Positions 1 to 11,600 of a stretch of 64,000 bases of DNA are shown piece by piece. The stretch is from Vanilla planifolia (Eukaryota > Streptophyta > Magnoliopsida > Asparagales > Orchidaceae): NCBI GenBank assembly GCA_023846275.1, contig CM043870.1:18353057-18417056 (forward strand), written 5' to 3'. Each line of letters starts with the position of its first letter. Within the stretch, counting starts at the first letter, position 1. The notes under the pieces were generated by a model that was not told the origin of the DNA, ran no database searches, and worked only from the letters and a program-made list of their open reading frames with translations. The position numbers and the translations under genes are program-made.

Positions 1-455
1 GAAAGAATGGTTTGGAAATTTTATAAAAGAGATAATGCTATAATTAAAGTTATTTTAGAATAGATTTTTCTCATATCTTAGAAGAAATTATGAGTGCATA
101 AAGTTAGACATTTTAAGAACATTCAAAAACATGCAATTAATGCATATATGTTTGATTTATTACAAGAGTATGAGATTAAGATAACCTTTTATTTGAGCCT
201 GATTCTCCTTTGTCGAGTGAATTTGTTCTTACCACTACATTAGACTTGAGTGTAAGAATAATGTGAATAAAATTTTAGATCAAAATATAATTCTAACCAA
301 AGATTGTAAACTTGAGGAAGTTTTACTTTGTTAGCCAATCAAGAACTCCTTGCTTACTTATGATGACCTACAGCATATTACGTCACACCTATTAGAATAG
401 TTCTATACCAATCACCCTAATGCCATTGAGCTAAGGTCTCTCCACCTGGGGAGGA
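1..455 (+). pseudogene. Chromovirus integrase C-terminus and chromodomain (element 1, decayed)
   Basis: This is the last part of a Ty3/gypsy polyprotein whose upstream part lies outside the window. Bases 60-190 align nucleotide by nucleotide with 62810-62930, where the integrase GPY/F-like tail is better preserved (KKLQV, then YVLDLLEE). Bases 250-410 read as a degraded chromodomain: a KILDQ/IILTKD strand, then LTYDDLQHI and SHLLE, matching the usual order of IL-D, strand, TW-E/D, helix. In chromoviruses this domain steers integration to modified histones, which is established for the family. Stops and frame changes occur throughout, so it is not functional. It sits directly before the polypurine tract and LTR at 446-1698, as expected for the 3' end of pol. 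Confidence 0.7.
446..455 (+). other. Polypurine tract of element 1
   Basis: The run CTGGGGAGGA lies immediately before the TGATAC start of the LTR. A polypurine tract primes plus-strand DNA synthesis during reverse transcription. The related element near the right edge has GTGGAAGA at the matching place (63261-63268). Confidence 0.55.
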
Positions 456-1698
456 TGATACAAGCATCTAAAATTAAGTCATAAGCACATATTCCTTGAC
501 ATTACATTTCTTTCACAAGTCTATAAGTGCAAACTTTGATTCAAAGTTGCTTAAAAATGCTTAAAATTAAATTTCTTACTGAGTTGACCAACTATCACAT
601 TTCACCATATCCATCACCATCAGTACTTACTGCCACTTACCCACTTGACTCGTGCATCTACAATATCCTAATTGACTTGAGAACATTTTTTTACCAACAC
701 TCGACAAGTTTTGACCAATTACCCTTAACATCCCACTGAGACCTACAACAACCAACTAGTCCTATCCATTACGTTCTACATGACCCATGCCTACCAAAAA
801 ATTAGATCGACATCCCTACCATGTTGCTCGCCTAACCATTACGCCACCCACCATTTTATCGCTCATCATACCATGTCCCAAAATGCATAGCTAGTTTTGG
901 AACTATTTATTCCATTAATTTGTTTATCTTTTTATCTTTTTATAATGTTTTTAAAAAAGATACAAAAGAATATTTAAGATGTCAATAAATAGGAATGTTG
1001 AAGAGATTGTAGTGAATGGAAAATTAAGAAATAATTTTATTTTGTTTGTGTGTTTTAAATTTAGTGAACAAAGTGTGTGTTCTACTAGTTAGAGAAATTC
1101 CAACTTTATTTGTGAGAGATAATGATCTAAGGTATGAAATTTTCTACCATGTGAGCCAGTAACCAAATTACTTGTGAGAGACATGGATCGAAAGTGATAG
1201 ACCTTCCAGCAAAAGAGTCGATAACTAAACAAATTAGTGCCTTCGCCAATACCCCAAAGCATCACTACGTCACCCTTTTACAACTTTGGTGCTCCAAATG
1301 CTTATGTCTAAAGAACTACAATACATCATAACCAAAAAGATACACCCTTTCAATAACTTTTTTTCTAATAGTAATCTATAGTTAGGGTCATTTTTTATTA
1401 TTCAAGTACTCCACATAGAGTTTATCATAAATTCTTTATTTTATGTGTGTGAATTTAAGTATGAAAACTTATTTTGTAGGATTTTTGTTAATGCTTAAGG
1501 TGTTACTATTTATTCAACTTAATAATTCACATAATTTTGGAATGCTAATATCTAAATAGTTTTAAAATAACACACATGTTACTTAACTTAAAATTAAAAT
1601 ATAATATCTTTTCATATTTTTTAATAATCAATTGAACATCTTCAGTATTGTAGGCTTTAATTTAGGCCCTCGTAGGAGTCTAAGTTTATCTTACAACA
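456..1698 (+). repeat. 3' LTR of chromovirus element 1
   Basis: The LTR starts TGATACAAGC after the polypurine tract and can be followed alongside the LTRs at 59174 and 63269. Shared landmarks in order are: a C-rich U3 block with several TTGAC motifs (580-850), the phrase AAATGCATAG near 880, a block with GAGAGACATGG and GATAGACCTTCC (1150-1220), and GTAGGCTTTAATTTAG near 1650. Shared sequence fades after TTACAACA at 1698, taken as the CA end. Weaker similarity may continue to about 1780, so the 3' border is uncertain. The three copies are visibly much diverged, implying old insertions. A 70-codon ORF at 527-739 lies inside it and is treated as a finding, not as a gene. Confidence 0.7.
584..716 (+). 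promoter_or_regulatory. Cluster of TTGAC(C/T) motifs in the LTR U3 region
   Basis: Four TTGACC/TTGACT motifs occur at 584, 645, 672 and 711. Three occur at 63500-63544 and one at 59339 in the sister LTRs, and GTTGACC also appears in the element-2 LTR. TTGAC(C/T) is the core of the W-box bound by plant WRKY factors. Regulation by WRKY proteins is inference from motif density only. Confidence 0.3.
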
Positions 1699-3849
1699 AT
1701 AATATAAAATACATATGATAACTGTATGATTGAATTATATGTTGTAATTTCTTTTTAAATTATTTTGCTAAAAAAATGTGCATAAAAATATCTTGCTTTT
1801 TTTATTAAAAACTCAAAAGGTATTTTTAATAGTTCTCATATTTCTTTATTAATAAATTTAAAATAATTAGCCATCTTAATCTTTCAATTAACATAAGAGT
1901 TGTCACAAAAAGTCTGGTGGTCTGTTGGAGGATGCACCATTACCTTGAATTACTAAAACATTAAATCAATTTTGGATCAACTAGACAATGTTTTCTTACT
2001 AAAAAGGGATTTTTAACTTACACTAATTGAATTGTGGTTCATAAAGGTTCATAAGAAGTGGGCAAATAGTAAAGAATAAAATTTTTGGATCCTTAAAGAA
2101 CATTTAAAAAAATACTTTGAAGTAATTTTGCTAATAACCTTAAGAATATATTTAAAAGTGATTTTGAGTAAATTTTAATTTGATTTGAAACACATTGACC
2201 TTCTTTTAATAAAAAGTTTTTATAACAATTATGTAAATAAATCAACTAAAATATAAATAAAACACAAATAATTCTGAGGTAACTCGACTTAAAATTAAGC
2301 TGACATCTTCCCACAAAAAAAATTAAACAGAAACACAACTAATATAAATCATTTGGCCAAAAGATGAGTAGGTTAAATCTTTATAATTAAATAATAAAAA
2401 TAGATTACTACGACATTCACCAAAAATAATTAGCAATATAATAAATTGATTTGGTGACACAAAAATTAGAGTTAACACAAATAAAATCCCTATGCTTGAT
2501 GAAGACCTAATGAGACACAAGTATTTTATTTAAATGAATTAGAAATAAAAAATATTAAGAACTTAACTTAATTGAGAAGAAAGCAAAGATTATTAGTTTG
2601 ATGAGTGATGGAGGCAGCATTAGGTAGAAACGATGAACAACGACTGCAAATGACATGAATGTTATGACTTAAAATGTTGTTATGGATTTTGTAAAACATT
2701 TGTTAATCAATTTTGATCAAAATTCATATATTTATAAAACTTTTTAATGACCAAAAACACTTTCTAATCCAACCAATTGAAAGGTCCAGCATACACAATT
2801 TCAATTAATAAATTATAAAAATCCCAATGGTTCGAAGCAATGCCTAAAAGAGCCGTTGTACGGGAGCCTGTCGATCGAAAGCCTCCTAAGCCATTGTTGG
2901 ATCTTGGAAACTCCTCGATTTGATGGATAGGATGAAATCAATATTATTTAGAAATTAGGTTTTGTCTTGGACCATTCGATTCGAATTATTATTTGATGAG
3001 TTGATTTAGTTTATACATGGAAGTGCGATCACAAAATTACATAACTAAATGGTGGATTAAAATAAGTGTTTTAAAATGGTAGATGACATTGGGATTGTTT
3101 GACCACATATTGTGTAATTGGATGGAAGAAATCATTTTGTCAATTCTAATTACATTCGTGTGAAACTGGTATAAATCTTTGAGCCACATTAAATAAATGA
3201 TTGATTATGGCTTTATGTGCGTTTTCCAACATTATGAATTTTTTTATATTTTTGGCGCTGCTTATCCCCTACTTTGCTCAAAAAATGAGTTATGTTAAAG
3301 TCCGAAGTTATGAATCAAACCAAAGTTGTTCGACAATTTTTGTAGCCATTTTTGTGAAGTGCATCAAAACAAATTCTGGCATTGTGTTCTAAGGTTAGAC
3401 TTTTGTTTCTTATTAGTAATATGCTTTTCTTTTTTTATTAATTTTGTTCTTATTTGAAAGAGGATTTTCAAGCATATGATTAAGAATGAAATAACTATCT
3501 AGAAAATCAAGATAAGATCAAGATTTTAGAATCGTGATAATTTTCTAAAATAATTAAATTAAATAAAAAAAAATTTTGTATCTTGCATGAACTATTTTAA
3601 TCAAACTTAACAATTTAATAAAAAAATTAAAAATATCTAAAATTAAATTTAAAATGTATTTTTTTTTGAATTTGTAACTCCAATTAAGATGATCTTCACA
3701 ACATTTCGCCTCAACTTCACTTTGTTTTTAAGTTTTCCATAAAATATGATCATCAATTATCAAAAATTTGAAAATTCAATCAAAAAATTTTATTAGTAAT
3801 TCTTAGAGTTTGTTATCATCAAATAAATCACCTTGATTAAGAGTCAGTG
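1699..3849. other. AT-rich DNA without recognisable gene
   Basis: No reading frame here resembles a known family. ORFs at 2323-2520 (minus) and 3201-3392 (plus) have low-complexity, hydrophobic translations typical of chance AT-rich openings. One patch (2826-2925) is clearly richer in G+C than its surroundings and contains CCGTTG, CGGGAGCC and TCGATCG. It does not give a long frame or a recognisable product and may be a relic of host or organellar DNA. Confidence 0.4.
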
Positions 3850-4304
3850 ACACAATAAACCATCCAATACTCCATGAAATAATCATCAAACTATTGATAA
3901 TTATTTGATGGTGAGATTGTCTCCATTCTACAATATTTTTAGACCATTACATCCATTTACTGGATCATTTGTTATTCGCTTGAAATAATAGATCTCACTA
4001 AACTCATTGATCTAACATTCGAAAACTCTCCTATAATGTACTTTGTTAGTGAAAGTATAATTAAGAATATTAAAAGTCTTATGTGATATTCATATTGTCT
4101 TGGAATATTAGTAAATTATTTTGAATGTTAAATATATCATTATGGGACTCACTTTCTTTCTCAAAAAAGCCTTTTATCATCATACAACACAATACATTAA
4201 ACCATTAAATACTGTATGAAAGGATCATAGAATCATCAACTATAATTTGATAACGACATTGTCCCCCTGAATAAAATTTTTGTAGCCTTAACATATTCTT
4301 AAGT
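3850..4304. repeat. Degenerate direct repeat pair, about 110 bp each
   Basis: Bases 3850-3957 and 4188-4304 share an ordered set of words: CACAATA, AAACCAT, AATACT, ATGAAA, ATCATCAA, then GATTGTCTCC versus CATTGTCCCC, then ATTTTTAGACC versus ATTTTTGTAGCC. They are about 340 bp apart. The block lies just upstream of the copia remnant and may be part of it, but I could not read a copia domain in it. Confidence 0.45.
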
Positions 4305-4498
4305 ATTTCAAATATTCTCTTTCATTGACTTTTATTTTGAGCCTAGAATGAGATGCTAAACATTTCTAGCATATCAAATGACTCACATGACCTTTTTCAA
4401 AAATATGATGTAAGTTTGGATTGATTATGTAAAATAATAGCTTTATTCATACCACATAAGCCATACCTTATATTTCACCTACGTTTCTGCTAAAAATG

Positions 4499-5170
4499 TT
4501 GCCTTAATTGGTAAAATTTCAATTTTATGGTGGAGAACTTTATTTTAATTTATATTTAATTTAGCCTCTCAACTTACAAATATTTAAGTTTTAATCTTCC
4601 ATAGAACATCCTGCTTTTTTAGGACAATAAATTCTTGCAATCAATATGTCATAAACACCAATATCGTAATGCCTTTATATTTGTTATGGATAGCATATAT
4701 CTTTCAATTATCCATCTATTTTTTTAATTAAGCTTCTTTAATGTTAAATATCATACAATTATACCTTCGTAAAACATTCCTGGCTAGTTTTACTCCTTGC
4801 TTGGCAATCTAAAATCTCCAAAACATAATGTCATAATAATTCAAGCCATTCTGTATGTAAATGTCTAAATGTATTTATTAGCCAATGAATTATGAATAAC
4901 ACACATGTACGTTGGAATAACAAAATCCCAAATATGAAAAATTAGGCATTTTTTGATGGATGTGTTACATTTGTAAGATAAGAATTCGAGATTAGAAACC
5001 AAGTTATTCGAGGCTAACTCTTTACTATATTCTTCAAATAAGTTGACATATAAAGTATTTAATGAGGAAACGTTATTTGCAATGGAATCTACTCAAGCAT
5101 TGTTTGATGACATTATGCCTCAAAACAAATTGGTAAATTTGGAAGGCATAAAAGATTTTGGAAAAGTAAA
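4499..5170 (+). pseudogene. Copia integrase C-terminal region, tandem copy A
   Basis: The clearest part is 4989-5140, reading YSSN, then LTYKVFNEET, AMES, LFDDIMPQN. This is the copia block in which the integrase tail has LGYS...S-YRVYN-RT-VVEES-HV-FDE. Upstream words shared with copy B include TTGTTATGGATA/TTGTTACGAATA and CCAAAACATAATG/CCAAAGCATAATG. The offset between copies is 765 bp, measured at the shared GAGATTAGAAACCA (4988 and 5753). Several stops and frameshifts are present. Confidence 0.55.
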
Positions 5171-5249
5171 ATTGGCAAACAAACTAAAAAGGAAATTAAA
5201 CATGTTGTGGTCTCATTATTAACATATACTTAACCAATTATTTTGCCAA

Positions 5250-5900
5250 AAAAAGTGGCCTTTATGAACAAAAAATGTATTTTTTATGTTAGAGAATACA
5301 ATTTGTATGGAGGTTTAAATCAAGCTCTCTACGTGCAAATATTTGTGTTTTAGTATTACACACAACATCAAGTTGCTTTAGGACATTAACTTTTAAAGAT
5401 TAATATGTAACAATAGCTAATATAGTAAAATTCTTTCGATTTGTTACGAATATAGCACTTATCTTCCAATTATCCTTCAAAATAATTAATTGGGCTTCAT
5501 CTATGTGATCTAACTAATATATTGTTGTCGTCCTTAAAGCATTGTTGACTACTTTTACTTTGCTTTTGGTGAAATAGAAGTTCCAAAGCATAATGCATTA
5601 ATAATTTGAGCCACACTATTTATCTCGATGTTTAAACAGATTTATTATCAAACCAGTTATGAATACGATATCGTGTGAACTTTGCAATAACAAGAAACCC
5701 AAATATGTATTTGTAGTTGGAAGTATTAAATAAGTGAGTAGGATAGGAATTGGAGATTAGAAACCAATGTACTAGAGGCTATCTTTGTATGGTATTCTTC
5801 AAATAGCTAGACATATAAGCTATTTAAGTAGAAAACCTTATTTGTAATGGAATCTATTGACATGATGTTTGATGACATTATGCATAAAAAATGTGCTAGA
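5250..5900 (+). pseudogene. Copia integrase C-terminal region, tandem copy B
   Basis: This is the second tandem copy of the segment at 4499-5170. It reads WYSSNS, TYKLF, KTLFVMESID and MFDDIM around 5790-5880, again matching the copia FLGYS...YRVYN...VEES...FDE block, with KKPKYVF upstream near 5690. Downstream, the sequence runs through charged, degraded residues into the reverse transcriptase. A normal copia polyprotein has one such segment, so the pair reflects an internal duplication in this copy. Confidence 0.55.
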
Positions 5901-6009
5901 TTTAAAAGACATGAAAAATTTTAGAAAAATGAAATAGGAAAACAAACAAAGATCCTAGCGAAAGAAACATAAGAGAATTCTACTAAAAAATTATTTTAAG
6001 AGAAGAATG

Positions 6010-6960
6010 TAGATGAGATTTTTAATTAGGAACTACACTTATAAACTTCTTGGAAAAGATTATGTGGATGATATCTTTTTTGGATCAATCAACTTTGACT
6101 TTTGTGAACTTTTTAGTAAGCTTAATTTTTCAGGATATGAGATGAACATAATGGGTGAGGTTACTTAAGTTCACAAAATGAATGCTAAGTTGAATGATAA
6201 AGGTATCAGTGTATCTTAAATAAAATATATAAATTAGATTCTAAAAATGATAAATCTTGGCAACCTCAAATCAATTTCTACTTTCAAGTGTTCCAACCAC
6301 AGTTTAAATAAAGATATGAAAGAAAACAAATAGATTTCAAGGTATACTAAGGGATGATATGTTCTATTTTTTATAATAAGGTGAACTGCTATGGTTTTTA
6401 GCATAGGACTTTTTGACCATTCTTAATCAACCAGCAAGGACTTCCATCTAGAAGCAATAAAATGAACCTTTTAACACTTGCTTAACAAAATGGTGTTAGT
6501 GGTTTTGTATCCCAAATTTTAGTTATGTCATAATTTAATGGAATACATCTACAAATACTATATAGGTTCTGTAGTGGATTAGAAAAGCATTGTAGAAATT
6601 TAATCATTTTTTGGACACCTCCTAAACTATTGATCAAGTAGAAAAATAAGGAATTGTTGCACTTGCAACAAGAGAAGCATAATATATAACATTGTGAGGA
6701 TTTCAACAACTATTTGGTTGAAAATAAGATTAGATAATATGGGATAACATTTGTAAAAACTCCCAATAAAATATGACAATATGACTGACATTTGCCAAAC
6801 TCAAATTCTTTTCTAGTACTATGAGCCCAAACAAATTAATGTCAGGCATCAATTTATGAGACCATATCGAATGAAATATGGAAGACATTTTCTTTGTTGT
6901 GAACAATATGGAACTAACCATCATCTTAACAAAGCTGCTTAGTTAGGATTTATTCTATAG
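6010..6960 (+). pseudogene. Copia reverse transcriptase (C-terminal half) and RNase H
   Basis: Reverse transcriptase copies the element RNA into DNA, and RNase H removes the RNA strand. The catalytic box reads YVDDI at 6061-6075 and is intact, followed by FGS, ELFSKL, YEMNIMGE(V/L)T, the usual copia order. After several frame changes come YPKF, FFG, EAEY-type remnants, AKLKFF, DHIE, FVVNN, ILTKLL and FYSIRR, which is the copia RNase H end (RTKHI-RHHF, ADI-TKPL). The copy at 42720-43500 preserves VRHHFIRDHVE and DILTKLL better. The region has many stops. The fingers half of RT is missing or unreadable, because only about 150 bases separate the integrase tail from the YVDD box. Confidence 0.75.
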
Positions 6961-6982
6961 CATTAGAAGATGTTTCTATGAT

Positions 6983-6998
6983 GAAAAAGAGGGAGAAA
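6983..6998 (+). other. Polypurine tract after copia pol
   Basis: AAAAAGAGGGAGAAAT follows the RNase H end by about 40 bases. The second copy has AAAGAGGGGGTAA at about 43510. Such a tract marks plus-strand priming in copia elements and resembles the GGGGGAGA tracts of Sireviruses. Confidence 0.4.
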
Positions 6999-7138
6999 TT
7001 AAGCTTTGTTTTAAGAGTAGTTGCTTTAGTGAAGGAGAGCTCATCCATCTGCTTTGATTACTTGAAAATATTAAGCAAATGCTTTCTTAGATGACATTCA
7101 ATTGCTTTATATCAAACTTAGATGGTAAGTTATCATAA

Positions 7139-7357
7139 GAAAAGGAAGAGGTTTGTAGTCTCATGAGCAATACTCTAATGTATTTTGATGATAATAACAA
7201 ATTAGGTAGAATAAAAATCAATTATCTAGATTTGCTTGTTGATATGATTAGTCAACAGTGTTGGAGGATGAGTAAAGATAGAAGAACAATACAATTGATT
7301 AAATATGCATATGTAATCACATGTGGAACAAGAATGGAAAGTAATTTTTTATGCTAA
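7139..7357 (+). pseudogene. Post-pol segment conserved between two copia copies, function unknown
   Basis: From the ATG at 7163 it reads 64 codons without a stop and ends in TAA: MSNTL, YFDDNNKLGRI, INYLDLLVDMI, CWRMSKDRRT, GTRMESNF. The second copia copy (43703-43894) has the matching 64 codons with no insertion or deletion (MGNTLTYFD, LLVDMI, RRTRKLIKY, RMETNF) and two stops. It lies after RNase H and a polypurine tract, where some copia lineages carry an extra, env-like ORF. I recognise no domain and see no clear signal peptide or membrane segment. Many amino-acid differences separate the copies, so constraint, if any, predates the insertions. Confidence 0.35.
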
Positions 7358-8640
7358 AGTAGCTTAGTGTTCCTTTTCTATAGGAGATTTTCCCCACCTT
7401 ATAAATTAATGAAACTTGTTGCTCGATTGAACTACATTAGATTTATTCAAGATTTTTTGAATTTCAAAGGAAAAATTTTGTATGACTAAATGTTCTACAT
7501 GATCTTGTTTTGTACAATATGATTAGCTATTAGAGAAAAGAGACAATTTGAGGATGAAGATATTTTATCTAGGCCAACAAGGAGATCTAATGAAATTGGA
7601 TGGTACAAATACTTATTAAGACTTGACCAATATTATCAAACTACTCAATTTGGGAGGCATAAACCTATAAAATAGGGATAAAGAAAACACAAAGAAATCA
7701 TATGATATACTTAATTTATACAATATAATAAAGTCAATCAAACTACAATTAAACTTTTGAAAGTACTGTATACCATTATTATGTAATATGAAATTGTATA
7801 ATGAACATTATAAATTGTATATTGGTGATGTTCTTAGCCTCAATAGTTAAATATAGAAAATAATAGAATATAAAAATGTTAGTTTAGATTATACAATCAT
7901 CCCTTTTTGAAAGACTTGTATAAAACATAGAAATTTGCATATTATGTTAATTTTTTATTAGACTCTATGATCAACTCACTTTTACTTACCATAAGAAAAT
8001 CATTGAATTTACATGGCTTGCTAAGATTCCATCATACTAACTACACTGACAATAAAAGAGTATCATATCCTATTATCATTAGATTGAATTGCATAATCAT
8101 CTTGATTCAAATGGTATGTTATAATGAAGATGTATAATTTTCTTAATATTCTTAACTAGTACTTAGGGGTGAATATAAGCTTGGTTAAATTGAACCACTA
8201 AAAACTTTTGAACTTTTGAAACTCTCTTATTTCATTATTCTTACTTGAGAAATTTTACTAACAAATCAAAAATTCATCCAAAACTTTTGAAAATATGAAA
8301 TAGTGACATTTAATTTTGTAAGAAGTTTGATAAGGAAATTTGTAAATTTTGAGTTGTTAAATATTTTGCTCAATTCAATACTCTTTGTATCTCAAAGTAA
8401 AATATTTTTATTAACATAATTTTTTTTGTAGGGTTATAATATTTCATTTTGGATAAATGACAACACTTTTTCGTTTATTATGGATAATTTTTACTCTTAT
8501 TCTATAGAGAATGTTTTAAAGATTTTAAACAAAACACGACACAAACTAATTTATATTCCTTCAATATATTTTATTTTTAATTAGTTAATTATGTTAATGA
8601 TTTAGCAAATTATTAATTTATGTATATTGCAACAAGGTTT

Positions 8641-11600
8641 TTGTATAAGTTTGGTTCTAATTTTAATTTAGATATTTTTTATTGAAATGTAAAAATAATT
8701 GAATATTTGTAGGTGGGGTGAAAAAAATTTAGCTCTCCATACTTTGAAATTTTTTTCTCTTTTAAAATAAAATTTTCACATGAAAATTTGATTAATTGTT
8801 ATCACAAATGAGATTTATTATCAATATACTACTCATATATTGAAGATTATTATTATTATTATTTTATTATCGCTTTTGTATATTGGAATTAAGTACATTT
8901 TCCTGTGAAAAGTTTCTATTCTTTTGCTTTTTTAGATAATTAATTGATGAATTTTTTAAATTTTTTCACCATTTTTAATATTTTTAAAATAATTTCATAA
9001 TTTTGAAAACAGTTTTGCCCTTTTTAACTGTACTAGCATTTTTAATATTGAAATATTCTATTTTCTTAATTTTTATATTTCTTTTACGAAAGTGATAGCT
9101 GTAGTGTAATTTTATGATGAAATTTTGTTATATAATAATCATCATTTTTATCGTTCAACTTTTTTATATTAATGATCTCCCTTTATCTTATTTTGTTATT
9201 TCTCTTATCCCATTAAAGCAAATTGTTTTATCAAGCTTATATTATTAAAACTATCATTCATTGACTTCAAGTACAACAAAAAATTAAAAACTCTAATTCA
9301 TTATCATGATGATTTTTTTTATATTTTATTAATTTTAAATTAATGGTAGATTTTTGTCTTTAATATGCCCTCATCATATCTTTTAATAGTTTAAATATTT
9401 TATCATATACTTAATAATTTTTTTGTTATAAATATTTATTTCTACTAAATTTACAATTTTATGTTTCTGAAATTATTTTTTGGAGATTAACTTGTTAGAA
9501 ATTTTGACTTCACAAATTTTTTTACTATGCTAATACTTTTATAATTAATACTTTTGTAGACAATACCATGAATTTTAGTTCATTTACTAACTTTAAATTA
9601 TTATTGTAACTTTGATTTAAAATATTTGAAATAACAACTATGGTTTCAATTATGATTAGTTTTTTAAAAAGTATTACAATTCCACAAAAATAAATCTAAC
9701 CGTTGTGTAGCGAAAATAATTCTTTTAATATGTAATGCATGTTTTGTTGGTCTTTTAAAGCTATTTCATTACCTTAATAATTTAGATATTTTTATATTAC
9801 TAAAAAAATTACATATCTTTCATGATTAAATTATTAAAGAATTTTCATTTAGCATTCTAGACACATAGTTTTTAGGAACTTATTTTTCAATGTATTTTAA
9901 AATTTTTAATTAATTTAAATGTTATATTTGTGCCACATATTTAAATTATATTCTCTTTTTTATACTTTTTTATTTTCAATCTTCCATTATTGTTTAGAGT
10001 TATTTGACAATAAAGCTTAAAGGTTCTAAATACTCTTTATTGATGAGTTATTTTCTTATAAGTATTTTTCTTTCAACAAAAAAAATATAAATACTTAATT
10101 TTGTGAGATTTTTTTAATTATTTCTCATATAATTTCAAATTTTAATTATCTTGACAACATTTTTATATTTCTTTGATGTATTCTATTTACACAAACTATC
10201 TTTCTACTATTACATATTATCTACATAATGTTTACGTACCATCTTGTAAAGTGTATAATATCTTATATTCTAAAATTTTTTATATTTTTTCATTTTGCAC
10301 AAGCATATTTGAAATTAAATGATAGCTATTAAATCTTTAAACAAATAAATATTGTGATGTTGTTTGAAAGAGAAATTTGCAATGATAGCTATTAAATCTT
10401 TAAACAAATAAATATTGTGAAGTTGTTTGAAAGAGAAATTTGCAATAAAAGGTAAAATATGAAATCAATGTGATAAAGAAATTAATAAAATAAAAAAATT
10501 AAAAAAAATTTAATAAAATAAATTTATTTGGAAAAATTTTCCAAAATAAATTATCATACCATTCAAGTGTATGACATATGCTATTGTGAGAAAAAAATAA
10601 AATATTATAAATTCAAATCAAATAATAAAATTCTTCTGATTTAACAAGAAATGCTTGCAAAGATAGTAAAAAATTTATACCATAAAAATAATATAATTAA
10701 AAATTATTGTGGAACTTAAAAAATAGAATAGTTTATATTACGAAATACCTATATCTTTAAAGTAATTTGCATAATATCTCATGAATCAAAGAATATTTGC
10801 AGCAAAAAATAAATAATATTAAGTGATGTCTTAGTAATGAATATTTGAAAATTTTAAAATATTTTAAATTTTTAATAAATTCATGAATTAAGAAATTTAT
10901 ATCATAAAATGAAACAAAAATTATTTAGAAAAAAAGAATAGAAAAAGTAAACACAACAACTCAACATTACGGGAAAACAATTATCTAATCTCGATAACTA
11001 TTTCTAATCTAGGTCAAGTAATAGAGGTGGAATATATACTCCATAATCTTTCTACACCTCTATCCAAACCTTTAGTGATAAAAAATCGATGTGAAAAGGC
11101 ATTTTAAGGTCTTAAGCATTCCTTATATCAACTATAACCTTCATTACAAACGAGGTGGTTGTACCTAGTTGTTGCATGCATGCGATATTTATTTATCTAT
11201 TTTATGTTTTATTTTTAGTAATTTTATTATATCTTAGTTAAAAATTTTGTTTTTTAAATTTAAAATATTTTTCACTTTTCATAAGTATGATTGTGTTGAC
11301 TAAATTATAAAAAGTTTTTCATATATTAAGTACACAAGTATCATAATTATTTTTATATGTTTATAATCTTCTTATTTTTTCATAACAACAAGATTTTCTT
11401 TTGCTTACACTATTGTGCAACATTATAATGTATTGTGTAAATATATCTAATCTTTTCAATATATTTTTATAATTATCATGTTTGTAATTTGTTTCCACAT
11501 TGTTTGTAACACTTTTCACATTTTATTTAGCTAACATTCTTATATTTTTATAATGGTAATTTCTATTCAATATCATCAATATCAACATTAAAATCTTGAA

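Larger units (their letters stand above)
4499..8640 (+). mobile_element. Ty1/copia retrotransposon remnant, copy 1
   Basis: In order it holds two integrase C-terminal segments, reverse transcriptase, RNase H, a polypurine tract and a conserved post-pol segment. Nucleotide homology with 42720-45180 begins near 6200 and continues to about 8640, well past pol. This suggests that the post-pol region, with or without an LTR, belongs to the element. The GAGGGAGAAATT tract after pol and the extra sequence beyond it recall Sireviruses, which carry purine tracts and extra sequence there; that lineage call is inference. No 5' LTR, primer-binding site or gag could be recognised, so the element is 5'-truncated or too decayed. 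Stops in all frames show it is dead. Confidence 0.7.

Noticed and set aside
2826..2850. tRNA B-box-like GGTTCGAAGC
   Set aside because: No A-box at the right distance and no cloverleaf can be drawn. No other tRNA-like sequence was found in the window.
10966..11000. CACTA transposon terminus (CATTACGGGAAAACA)
   Set aside because: The first bases do not read CACTA, and no matching inverted end or transposase was found.
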